Assembly (NCBI GenBank): GCA_041749475.1
Contig: JBGTBD010000053.1
Coordinates: 1-21,069, forward strand
Origin: JBGTBD01 sp041749475
Lineage (GTDB): Bacteria > Pseudomonadota > Alphaproteobacteria > Rickettsiales > UBA998
Direction: 5' to 3'
Length of the DNA: 21,069 bases
Below, one piece after another: positions 1-6,387 of the stretch. Each line of letters starts with the position of its first letter. Within the stretch, counting starts at the first letter, position 1. Under the pieces are notes generated by a model. That model was not told where the DNA came from. It did no database searches and worked only from the letters and a program-made list of their open reading frames with translations. The translations under genes were made by a program, and so were the position numbers.

Positions 1-582
1 GGCATCCTGCCGCACCAGCTGTCAGATGTGAAAAGTTTTGTTGCCAAGCATGTGGTGAAACCCAACTTGAGTTATTTCGATGGGTTGGCCGACGCGTTCC
101 CTGCATTGGAAGGGAATGAAAACGCCGAACAGCGCAAAATGATGGATGAGGATGAACGGGCTGACCTCGTGGCTAGCACACTCGTCGATTACAGCATCAA
201 ATTCTCGGCGGCGTTCGCAGCCAAGGCGGCGTCGATGAAACTGTTCGATCGCGTCGCAGGGTTGCCGGCATTGGAAAAACAGGTGTGGTACAAAGACAAG
301 CATTTTCTTTCCACCTCGCTCGACCATACGGTGCAGGTGGGGGCGTTCCTGTTGATGAATACGGCGGGCAAAAGCATGAACGAGAGTATGCAAAAGAACT
401 TCGCCGGGTTCCTGGAGAAGAAATTCAATATGTCGCATGAGCACGCCACGACGTTCGCACGGGATGCGGTCAACTTCCAGCTCATCAATATCCTCGGATT
501 CGGGGTGGGAACGGCCTATCTCGATAAACATTACCGCGAGCTGTTCGATAAGCTCGGGGCGCAGGGGCTGACCCGGACGTGA
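1..582 (+). CDS. Hypothetical protein, 3' part of gene (5' end outside window)
   Basis: The reading frame is open from the first base (reading GILPHQLSDV...), so the GTG at 28 is probably internal and the gene starts before the window. About 193 residues are visible. They are mostly helical, with an acidic stretch (about 45-58), then alternating hydrophobic helices, and a hydrophobic glycine-containing segment near the C-terminus (FQLINILGFGVGTAYLD) that could touch a membrane. I do not recognise a family. In style (amphipathic helices, short hydrophobic stretches, no catalytic motif) it resembles the unknown proteins at 14491-19139 more than any phage protein. In a canonical GTA cluster the capsid gene would lie here, and this is not a capsid protein. 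It ends 211 bp before the next gene and no terminator with a T-tract follows closely. Confidence 0.75.
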   Translation, partial: GILPHQLSDVKSFVAKHVVKPNLSYFDGLADAFPALEGNENAEQRKMMDEDERADLVASTLVDYSIKFSAAFAAKAASMKLFDRVAGLPALEKQVWYKDKHFLSTSLDHTVQVGAFLLMNTAGKSMNESMQKNFAGFLEKKFNMSHEHATTFARDAVNFQLINILGFGVGTAYLDKHYRELFDKLGAQGLTRT

Positions 583-641
583 CGTTAGTTGTTCGTCTCT
601 AGTCATTAGTCTTTTATATTAGTCACATCTATAACTTCGTC

Positions 642-735
642 ATGGCCCGAGTTGCGAAGCAACTATAGGGCCATCCAGCCCAGCATCATGACTGGATTCC
701 CCTATAATCCGCTGGCGCGGATTCGGGGAATGACG
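642..735. repeat. Double-hairpin intergenic palindromic element
   Basis: Two nested inverted repeats fill the gap between the first gene and the phage-like operon. In the first, ATGGCCC (642-648) pairs with GGGCCAT (668-674), enclosing a second stem GTTGC/GCAAC (651-655/659-663). In the second, ATTCCCC (696-702) pairs with GGGGAAT (725-731), enclosing AATCCGC/GCGGATT (706-712/717-723). The element ends in GGAATGACG, as does the hairpin at 2524-2551. Elements with this kind of sequence (TCATTCC...GGAATGA) are common dispersed intergenic repeats in bacteria. No T-tract follows the second stem, so it is a poor rho-independent terminator. Confidence 0.6.
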
Positions 736-793
736 AGTAAAAAAGTGATATTTAAATCCATTGTATTTTTCATCATCAACAGAAGGAGATGTC

Positions 794-1339
794 ATGTCAC
801 AGACACGGCAACGGTTGCTTGCGCGCGTCGCGCCGCCGGAGGACGAACCATTAAGTTTGGCGGAAGCGAAATCATATCTGCGGGTAGACAGTAGTGCAGA
901 TGATGCGGTTATCACGGCCATGCTCTCCGCAGTGCGGGAACATGCGGAGCAGTATCTCCGCCGCTCGTTGATGCCGCAGAGCTGGAAGCTGGTGTATGAC
1001 GATTACCTGCCGCAGGAGGTGCTGCTGCCGATGGGACCAGTCATTACTGTCACGCATGTGAAACTGATTGCACTCGACGGATCGCCGACGTTGGTGAGCG
1101 ATGCGGTCTATCGCCTCAATGCGGCGCGGACATCGCTGCTTATCGACGAGGTGCTGTTCGCGTCGCAGGTGGAGATTGCATATGAGGCGGGATACGAGGA
1201 TGCGGGTACGATTCCTGCGCCGCTCAAGCAGGGGATGCTGGCGCATCTGGCGGAGTTATATGACGGCAAGAATCTCGGCACGGTATTGCCGGATGCGGCG
1301 CGTGCGCTCTATGCGCCGTACCGGGAATTGCGCTTATGA
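794..1339 (+). CDS. Phage/GTA head-tail adaptor (gp6-like connector, phiE125 gp8 family; GTA g6-like)
   Basis: This 181-residue protein belongs to the head-tail connector family that docks below the portal as a ring in siphovirus-like particles and GTAs. The diagnostic N-terminus is visible: a proline-containing lead-in (APPEDEPLSL), then the helix AEAKSYLRVDSSADDAVI and a second helix with AVREHAEQYLRRSLMPQSW, followed by a beta-rich middle (about 70-140) and a C-terminal helix around LKQGMLAHLAELYDG. The start at 794 is preferred because GGAG (785-788) sits 5 bp upstream; an in-frame TTG at 761 has no ribosome binding site. The stop overlaps the next start by ATGA (1336-1339), showing translational coupling. 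In a GTA operon the capsid gene precedes this one; here an unrelated gene does. No Pho-type box is seen upstream. Confidence 0.88.
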   Translation: MSQTRQRLLARVAPPEDEPLSLAEAKSYLRVDSSADDAVITAMLSAVREHAEQYLRRSLMPQSWKLVYDDYLPQEVLLPMGPVITVTHVKLIALDGSPTLVSDAVYRLNAARTSLLIDEVLFASQVEIAYEAGYEDAGTIPAPLKQGMLAHLAELYDGKNLGTVLPDAARALYAPYRELRL

Positions 1340-1680
1340 GCCGAGATACACAATCACTGCTGGCGCATCGGCTGAAGGAGCTGGTGACGTTGCAACATTC
1401 AACGCGTACTGAGGATGGGCTGGGTGGGTTCTCCACTAACTGGACCACGCTTGCAACGGTGTGGGCAGAGGTTATACCTGCGAAAACGCCGCGTGAGGAT
1501 TCGCGCCAACAACTCACTGTGCGTGGACGCTACCGCGTGCTCATCCGTTATCGGGACGATGTGACGGCGGATACGCGCATCCTCTACCGCGAGCGGATAT
1601 TGACTATCGACAGCATCACGACCGACCCGGAAGAGCAGCGGGCGCTGGTGATCGAAGCTCATGAAGGAGAGATCGTATGA
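1336..1680 (+). CDS. Phage head-tail joining/stopper protein (GTA g7-like)
   Basis: This 114-residue protein fits the head-tail joining family (Phage_H_T_join type), which closes the head channel below the adaptor. The usual hallmarks are present: an N-terminal LKELVTLQHSTRTEDGLGGFSTNW-like stretch ending in a tryptophan, then TVWAEVIPA, followed by a beta-barrel with RYRVLIRYRDDV and ILYRERILTIDSI, and the acidic end. Its length is normal for the family. The start codon lies inside the ATGA overlap with the adaptor gene and the stop forms another ATGA (1677-1680) with the next gene, so four structural genes are read as one coupled message. Position between adaptor and tail terminator matches GTA gene order exactly. 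Confidence 0.85.
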   Translation: MSRDTQSLLAHRLKELVTLQHSTRTEDGLGGFSTNWTTLATVWAEVIPAKTPREDSRQQLTVRGRYRVLIRYRDDVTADTRILYRERILTIDSITTDPEEQRALVIEAHEGEIV

Positions 1681-2087
1681 CAGGCAGGAGCCTCGCCCCA
1701 TTTCAACAATCCATCTATTCCGTGTTGTCGGGAAACAGCGAGTTGATGGCGCTCGTCACCGGGCTATACGACCATGTGCCATATGACGCGGCGTTGCCGT
1801 ACCTCGTCTTCGCCAATGTCAGCGCGCGGTCGGAAGACGGTATCGTCACACGGTATGAACGGGTGACGTTGGGTATCAATTGTTATTCGCAGAATGCAGG
1901 CCGTAAGGAATGCGACGATGTCGTAGCGCGCGTAAGTGAGCTTCTGCATCGCAACAAGCAGCCACTTGGCGGAGGGGATGACATGGTCTGGCAGCGGGTG
2001 ACACGTGCGAGCGTGGTACGGCTGGCGGATGGAAAAACATGGCGCGGTGAAGTGGAAGTGACTGCGCTGATCGAAATGAACGAATAG
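1677..2087 (+). CDS. Tail terminator protein, DUF3168 family (GTA g8-like)
   Basis: This 136-residue protein has the DUF3168 pattern: an N-terminal helix (LAPFQQSIYSVLSGNSELMALVTG), the phrase LYDHVPYDAALPYLVFANVS close to the family's characteristic VYDHVP...PYV, then beta strands with VTLGINCYSQNAGRKE, a helix with VVARVSELLH, and a terminal strand pair (GEVEVTALIE). Members form the ring that ends the tail tube and joins it to the head. AAGGAG (1664-1669) lies 7 bp before the ATG. It overlaps the upstream gene by 4 bp and is followed after 9 bp by the tail-tube gene. Confidence 0.88.
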   Translation: MTGRSLAPFQQSIYSVLSGNSELMALVTGLYDHVPYDAALPYLVFANVSARSEDGIVTRYERVTLGINCYSQNAGRKECDDVVARVSELLHRNKQPLGGGDDMVWQRVTRASVVRLADGKTWRGEVEVTALIEMNE

Positions 2088-2096
2088 GGGTGTGCG

Positions 2097-2510
2097 ATGA
2101 CAGCTTATGATGCGGGGACGTGGCAACTCTTTATCAGCGACGGTGAGGTGTCGGAAACATTCCACCCCATCGGCACGGTGCGGCAAGCGCGCGTGCAGGT
2201 GGAGCGTGACGCTCGTGCTGCGGATACGCTGGACGGGAACGGATGGCAGGCGATGCATGGCGATGGGGGCTTGCGCCGTGTTACCCTTAGTGCCGACGGC
2301 GTCTGCACGGATGCGGCGGCGGAAGCGTTGCTGCGTGCCCATGCCTATGCGGGTACGGTAGGCCGGATGCGGGTGGAGTTCCCTGACGGGGCGTTGGTTA
2401 CGGCGCAATTCGTTTTCACGCGGTATGAATACCGGGTGGCGGTGGATGATGCGCTCGGGTTTTCATTGCAGGCGGTTAGTGCCAGTGCGGTGGAGTATGT
2501 AGCGGGGTGA
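2097..2510 (+). CDS. Phage major tail (tube) protein, TP901-1 type (GTA g9-like)
   Basis: A 137-residue beta-rich protein resembling the TP901-1/GTA major tail protein, which polymerises into the tail tube. Visible hallmarks are the opening strand (WQLFISDGE), IGTVRQARVQVERDARAADTLDG in the place of the usual R-x-x-x-x-x-x-N-x-x-x-x-D-x-T segment, GWQAMHGDGGLRRVTLSADGVCTD, and a late strand pair (FTRYEYRVAVDDALGFSLQAVSASAVEYV) typical of the C-terminus. Normally the next genes are the tail assembly chaperones and tape measure (g10, g10.1, g11). None follow. Instead the operon ends at a hairpin terminator 14 bp later and the strand switches. This is the last gene of the phage-like module here. 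Confidence 0.82.
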   Translation: MTAYDAGTWQLFISDGEVSETFHPIGTVRQARVQVERDARAADTLDGNGWQAMHGDGGLRRVTLSADGVCTDAAAEALLRAHAYAGTVGRMRVEFPDGALVTAQFVFTRYEYRVAVDDALGFSLQAVSASAVEYVAG

Positions 2511-2523
2511 TTGTATTTTCTTC

Positions 2524-2561
2524 CGTCATTCCAGCCTTCGCTGGAATGACGAATTGTTTTT
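2524..2561 (+). terminator. Rho-independent terminator after tail-tube gene
   Basis: A perfect 12-bp inverted repeat (CGTCATTCCAGC, loop CTTC, GCTGGAATGACG; 2524-2551) is followed on the plus strand by AATTGTTTTT. It lies between the convergent ends of the tail-tube gene (stop at 2510) and the minus-strand gene (stop at 2560-2562). The T-tract favours the plus strand; on the minus strand no comparable T-run follows. The stem shares GGAATGACG with the repeat at 642-735, so it may be a dispersed repeat used as a terminator. Confidence 0.8.
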
Positions 2562-3093
2562 ATTGCTTGGTCTGAGGGGTAGTGGCGGGGGAAGGTGTCT
2601 GCGGTGGAGTTTGCGCTGGTTCGCCTGTGGATGGGTATCCGGCGAGGCGATGTTCGGAGACCTTGTAGGCATTCTTCAGCACGTTGTTTTCGAATTGCAG
2701 GACGGTGGGGCGATAATCGCCGTTGAAGTGATAAACCCAGCGGTCCACCGTTTGTCCTTTTTCGTCCATCAGGGGTTTTTCTTTGTATTTTGGTTCGCCT
2801 ACTGCCAGCGTCACCATCGTCGTGCTTGCGTCGAGGAAGATGGTATGGTTCATCAGGATGCGTTTTTTCTCGTCGCTGATAGGCAGAAGATTGATTTTGG
2901 AAATACGTTGCTGTTCGAATTTCGCGTCACCGGGTTTCTGGGAGAAATCCAACACTAAGGTGAGAGAGTGATAGGTCTGGGGTTCAAAAAAGCGCAGGCC
3001 CGCCAGCACAATGCCGACGAAGACCATTACGGTCACCCCATTGATAACCCAGTCACGCGTCTTACTCGATTTTTTGTCCTTTTTATCAGGCAT
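2560..3093 (-). CDS. Membrane-anchored protein with BamE/SmpA-like module
   Basis: A 177-residue protein with a very basic N-terminus (MPDKKDKKSSKTR), one membrane segment (about 15-33) and a C-terminal Pro/Thr/Gln-rich tail (about 155-177), so the body is probably periplasmic. Residues about 75-145 read ILMNHTIFLDASTTMVTLAVGEP, then RWVYHF, then PTVLQFENNVLKNAYKV. This order (helix, LGxP-like turn, WxY strand, two strands with xFxNxxL) resembles the SmpA/OmlA/BamE fold found in envelope assembly and inhibitor proteins. That is inference from pattern, not a firm assignment. It is the last gene of the minus-strand set, 86 bp after its upstream neighbour. An AAGGAGAGG (3111-3119) fits better a 5-codon ORF at 3103-3086 than this start. 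No clear Pho box precedes it. Confidence 0.8.
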   Translation of the reverse strand: MPDKKDKKSSKTRDWVINGVTVMVFVGIVLAGLRFFEPQTYHSLTLVLDFSQKPGDAKFEQQRISKINLLPISDEKKRILMNHTIFLDASTTMVTLAVGEPKYKEKPLMDEKGQTVDRWVYHFNGDYRPTVLQFENNVLKNAYKVSEHRLAGYPSTGEPAQTPPQTPSPATTPQTKQ

Positions 3094-3179
3094 GGGAACT
3101 CATGGTCAAACCTCTCCTTAGCTCCTAATTTATCAGGAAAAAATCAAGCAAAAGTTAACGAGGTTACGGAAAATGCAGC

Positions 3180-3902
3180 TTATTGCGCTTGCGCCTGCTT
3201 TAGCTGATTGATCATTTTATTGTATTCTTTCAGCGTTTTATCGACGTATTTCGCCTCGCAGGGAGTATCGGAATACACGCTTTCATATGATCCGCGCGCA
3301 GCGCTGAAGATGCCCTGATGCAGGGTTTCATCTCCCCCCAGAATCCGCAATTCACTATAGAGCGCCTTGTTGATAACTTCCAGTTCCTGCGGGAAGGCGT
3401 GTTGGCAACGCTGGAGGAAATAATAGCTGACGAGCATGTCCTCATAGCGTTGTTTCAGCCGATCCAGCTTCTCTTCTTTCGAGAGGTCGCTGACGGCGGG
3501 GCTTGCACCGGAGGCTGCAGGGTCGGGCGAGACGGCGACGAGTTCGGGAGTCGTCTGAAGGATGGTTTTGGTCTCCGGGCTTTCCGGCGCGGGGACAACG
3601 GGGACGGCCATCAGCGGTTCATCAGGAATGGTGGTGATGGCTTTCTGATTCCAGATGTCGCCGCCGACGATGACGAGCAACAATATCATCCATACGCCGA
3701 TGACCTGAAACGAGCGATGCCGCGCGACGTTCTGCAACTCGCGGAAGATGCGCGGGGAGGGCTGGGCGCTGAAATGCTCATAGCCGCGATCCTGATAGAA
3801 ATGCCATATCGCCAGCGAGAGCAATGGCATGAAGATGACGAGCCACTTGATGAAGATGCCGGGCGGCATGGTGGCGAGTGCCGTATGGATGGAATCGAGC
3901 AA
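3180..3902 (-). CDS. Two-helix membrane protein with C-terminal Cys-pair domain, unknown function
   Basis: I do not recognise the family. Counting from the TTG at 3902 (240 residues), there are two membrane segments (about 16-35, FIKWLVIFMPLLSLAIW; about 65-82, GVWMILLLVIVGG). A Pro/Ala/Ser-rich linker follows (about 95-138). The C-terminal helical domain of about 95 residues contains two cysteines (166 and 215) that could form a disulfide if exported. An upstream in-frame TTG at 3965 would extend it by 21 residues and overlap the lectin-like gene by 26 bp. I prefer 3902 because GAGGA (3911-3915) sits 8 bp upstream, but the reading frame stays open to 3965. It probably shares the promoter of the lectin-like gene and is followed by another single-pass protein, suggesting a small envelope complex. 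Confidence 0.75.
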   Translation of the reverse strand: MLDSIHTALATMPPGIFIKWLVIFMPLLSLAIWHFYQDRGYEHFSAQPSPRIFRELQNVARHRSFQVIGVWMILLLVIVGGDIWNQKAITTIPDEPLMAVPVVPAPESPETKTILQTTPELVAVSPDPAASGASPAVSDLSKEEKLDRLKQRYEDMLVSYYFLQRCQHAFPQELEVINKALYSELRILGGDETLHQGIFSAARGSYESVYSDTPCEAKYVDKTLKEYNKMINQLKQAQAQ

Positions 3903-3939
3903 GGGCGGTATCCTCAAAGCGAAGGCGTGAGGGGAAAGG

Positions 3940-4389
3940 CTAGCTGGCCTTTTCGGTGCAGTCAATCGTTACCGAACCGCCGTCTTCCAGCTCGATTGCG
4001 TGCGCACGGTCGGTCATGAAACAGCGATATTCCGCCGTGAAGTTCTTGTGGCAGGAGGTGACGTTCGGTTTGCCGAGGAATTCCGGCGTGACCTTGACGC
4101 TGCACGTTTCCTTGTTGTTGCATTGACGGGAGAGGGCGAGCAGGGCGTTGTCCTTACGGGCGAGGGTGGGGATCGTCCCGTCATTATCCTTCTCCTGTGT
4201 GCGTATCATCCGTTCGACCTGGCCGTTGCAATTCATTCCCCATGTCGCTGAAACGATCTGGATAAAGCGTTCGGTGAGCGGGTTGGTGGCTGTCTCCGGC
4301 GTCTCTTCCTTACCGCCGAACAGGTAAATCGCCCCGCCGATCAACAGCAGGAAGGCGAGAGTGGTGATGATGTGTGTTTTCAGGTTCAT
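3940..4389 (-). CDS. Membrane-anchored protein with galactose/rhamnose-binding (SUEL-type) lectin-like domain
   Basis: 149 residues. A hydrophobic anchor (about 7-25) is followed by a spacer and a six-cysteine domain (Cys 54, 90, 96, 113, 123, 144). The domain reads like the SUEL/Gal_Lectin family: IVSATWG (45-51) matches the conserved SAxYG; ALLALSRQCNNKETCSV (82-98) matches the ALxxVxxxCxGKxxCxV segment; EFLGKP (103-108) takes the place of FGDPC; and FTAEYRC (117-123) matches the terminal YLxVxYxC. That family binds galactose or rhamnose and is mostly known from animals, with few bacterial members. The domain presumably faces the periplasm or cell surface. A Pho-type promoter (4405-4438) lies just upstream. 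Its start leaves only a very short leader with no evident ribosome binding site. Confidence 0.8.
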   Translation of the reverse strand: MNLKTHIITTLAFLLLIGGAIYLFGGKEETPETATNPLTERFIQIVSATWGMNCNGQVERMIRTQEKDNDGTIPTLARKDNALLALSRQCNNKETCSVKVTPEFLGKPNVTSCHKNFTAEYRCFMTDRAHAIELEDGGSVTIDCTEKAS

Positions 4390-4404
4390 GGGCGTCTACA
4401 TAAC

Positions 4405-4438
4405 ACCATAGTCGGTGAATGTAAAAAAAGACTGAAAG
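4405..4438 (-). promoter_or_regulatory. Pho-box-like promoter of the lectin-like gene
   Basis: On the minus strand CTTTCAG-TCTT-TTTTTAC (4438-4421) is followed after exactly 10 bp by TATGGT (4410-4405). The half-sites are degenerate, but the box-to--10 distance matches the other Pho-like promoters in this window. The predicted transcript would start within about 10 bp of the ATG at 4389. Confidence 0.5.
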
Positions 4439-4442
4439 GAAT

Positions 4443-6284
4443 TTACGATTGTAGGGTTTGCTGTGTCGCAGGCGTTGCTCCGCGCACGGGTGGGGGTGGC
4501 GTGAAACCGCCGCTGGCACTGGCATCAGACACTTCTAGGCCCGTTCTTCCCGGATTGCGGGATTCCATTTCGGTGGCCAGTGCATAGGAGATATCTTCCG
4601 CTGTAATACCCCCTTTGCGCAATAGTTCCTTATCCCTATGACTGAGAGGCATATTCTGTGCAACCTGTCGTGTGATGTCCGCCAGTCTGTCATCGGGGAG
4701 CACGGGGGCTTCCATCCACCCGATTTTCTGTAGACTGGCTTTCAGCATATCCAGCGTATCGCTATCGTTCATCGCGCCGATGGCGGAGCCTTCTGCTGCA
4801 TGCGCCTGGGGAATGGATGGATTGAGCAAACCCCCTGTGCCGAACATGGAGCTGGAGTTCAGTACTCCGGCGACGACGTTGCCGCCGTCCTGACGCGACC
4901 ATCCGGGTGCGTTGTGATAATAGGTCTGCCCGTCCTTCATGGTGATGAGGAGGTTGCTCTCATCGTCACGCGAGAAGGTGGCATCGGGGAATTTATCACG
5001 AATCCACAGCATCCGTTGCGCATCGCTATCCAGCATCGCGTATTCCATACCGGGATCGGCGGAGTGGCGTTTAAAGTAGGCGGCTTTTTCATCGTCGGTG
5101 GTCAGTTTGTTAAACTCGTCGATGTCGAACCCGCCGACCTGCCCTAACATGGCATAAGCGAATTCCTGATGCTGGGCCGCTAGTGCGGCGCGTGCAGTTC
5201 TATCGGCAGGTACAGGTGGCTGGTTGGTTTCTGCGGGTGCACCCGGTGCGGCCTCTGCAGGAGTCGTTGGAGCAACGATAGCTGGCGGTGCAACCGGAGA
5301 GGAAACAGGAATATTATTTGCTGCTGCGATGTCGTGCGCTTGTTGATTGAACTGTGCGAGCAGGGCGGCTTTCTCCGCGTCACTCGTGGCATATCCCGGT
5401 GTGACTTGCTGCTTGAGATTAGTGGAGATAGCGAGCAGGCCTTCGGCAACCGCACCGGGGGGCATCCCTTGTTTCAACAATTTAGTTGCGGTGTCCGCGA
5501 TGATGCGGTCATGATTCTCCCCGGCTACGCGTGCAGCAATCGTTGCGGCAACCCTTTCTCCCGTGGTGGGATCTTCCAGCGTGGTGACGTATTGCTTCGC
5601 GGCTTCTTCGCTGAAACCATTATCGGCCCATAGGGCCAGTTCTTCTACGCTCCTTCCGGTGAAATAAGAGGCGATGCTCATCAATGATCCCCAGAGCCAA
5701 TGATCCTTCGCAGCAGCCCAGCTATTCGGGTCTTTCGCTTTTTCGGCGAAGGCGATGGGGATTACTTGCGCTTTGATTTGTTCCTCGTTGGCAAGAATCG
5801 CGTCACGCGTCGAGGTGATGGTGGCAACAGCCATTTTTTTGGCGACATTGTCTACCATCTGGTCAGTGATTTCATCCATATTCTGCCCACTGCCGCTAAA
5901 GAAATTAGCTAGTAATTCTTTTATGCGGGGGTCTTGGGCGCCTAGTAATTTGGTCACTTCCTCGCGTGCGGCGGCGAAAGCTTCTTCATACGGTCCTTTG
6001 AACCGTTCGTCTGCCATCAATTCGGCGGCAGCGGCATCTACGCTGCTATCGGCGATGGTGGCGTAGAGGATCATATCGGTTTTCTCTGCGCCGATCATTT
6101 TGCGAAGCTCGGTGAGACCCGTGCCTTGCAAGGATGTCTGCATTCCTTCGGGCAACCAGCTATAAGCTGTCCCAACCCCATACGCCAAGTATTCCTCCGC
6201 TTTGGCACTCCCTGCTGAGAGTGCGTCCGCCCCAAACTTATAGAGTCGTGACCAGATGGAAGGTGAGGATTGCGGTTCAGCCAT
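4443..6284 (-). CDS. Large helical protein with Pro/Ala linker, unknown function
   Basis: 613 residues, no family recognised and no clear signal peptide or transmembrane helix. The N-terminal part (1-320) is Ala/Glu-rich and predicted all-helical, with a moderately hydrophobic patch (about 192-208, DHWLWGSLMSIASYFTG). A Pro/Ala-rich linker (about 325-361) separates it from a second half with a short YAMLGQVGG...DEFNKLTTDDEK region, a beta-looking segment (LLITMKDGQTYYHNAPGW), and a Gly/Pro-rich tail. AGGAAC (6290-6295) sits 5 bp before the ATG. The gene has its own promoter with a good Pho-type box and TATACT -10. It stands 103 bp downstream of the four-gene minus-strand operon and 53 bp upstream of the lectin-like gene. 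Confidence 0.85.
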   Translation of the reverse strand: MAEPQSSPSIWSRLYKFGADALSAGSAKAEEYLAYGVGTAYSWLPEGMQTSLQGTGLTELRKMIGAEKTDMILYATIADSSVDAAAAELMADERFKGPYEEAFAAAREEVTKLLGAQDPRIKELLANFFSGSGQNMDEITDQMVDNVAKKMAVATITSTRDAILANEEQIKAQVIPIAFAEKAKDPNSWAAAKDHWLWGSLMSIASYFTGRSVEELALWADNGFSEEAAKQYVTTLEDPTTGERVAATIAARVAGENHDRIIADTATKLLKQGMPPGAVAEGLLAISTNLKQQVTPGYATSDAEKAALLAQFNQQAHDIAAANNIPVSSPVAPPAIVAPTTPAEAAPGAPAETNQPPVPADRTARAALAAQHQEFAYAMLGQVGGFDIDEFNKLTTDDEKAAYFKRHSADPGMEYAMLDSDAQRMLWIRDKFPDATFSRDDESNLLITMKDGQTYYHNAPGWSRQDGGNVVAGVLNSSSMFGTGGLLNPSIPQAHAAEGSAIGAMNDSDTLDMLKASLQKIGWMEAPVLPDDRLADITRQVAQNMPLSHRDKELLRKGGITAEDISYALATEMESRNPGRTGLEVSDASASGGFTPPPPVRGATPATQQTLQS

Positions 6285-6304
6285 AATATGTTCCTATCCC
6301 ATTC

Positions 6305-6338
6305 AGTATAGGCGAAAGATATGACGATTTGATGATAA
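6305..6338 (-). promoter_or_regulatory. Pho-box-like promoter of the 613-residue protein gene
   Basis: On the minus strand TTATCAT-CAAA-TCGTCAT (6338-6321) is followed by 10 bp and then TATACT (6310-6305), a near-consensus -10. A further related heptamer, ATTTCAT (6350-6344), lies about one helical turn upstream, suggesting a third half-site. The predicted start lies about 14 bp before the ATG at 6284, leaving room for the AGGAAC ribosome binding site. Confidence 0.75.
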
Positions 6339-6387
6339 AAAGGATGAAATTTTCTTAATGTTTCTGCGCGTTATTCGGCGGAATGCA

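Noticed and set aside
22..606. Long minus-strand ORF opposite the first gene
   Set aside because: Shadow of the plus-strand frame: no ribosome binding site, Arg/His/Cys-rich composition typical of antisense reading of GC-rich coding DNA.
1764..2408. 214-codon minus-strand ORF across the tail genes
   Set aside because: Lies antisense to two well recognised phage genes and spans their junction; composition is Arg/His/Pro-rich noise.
3094..3179. Possible tenth Pho-like promoter before the BamE-like gene (CGTTAAC-TTTT-GCTTGAT, then TAAATT 10 bp later, minus strand)
   Set aside because: The spacing fits, but the half-sites match CTGTCAT at only about three of seven positions, and read-through from the upstream gene is sufficient.
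3318..4019. 233-codon plus-strand ORF opposite the two-helix membrane gene
   Set aside because: Antisense to a protein with clear membrane helices; crosses into the lectin-like gene on the other strand and has no start signals.
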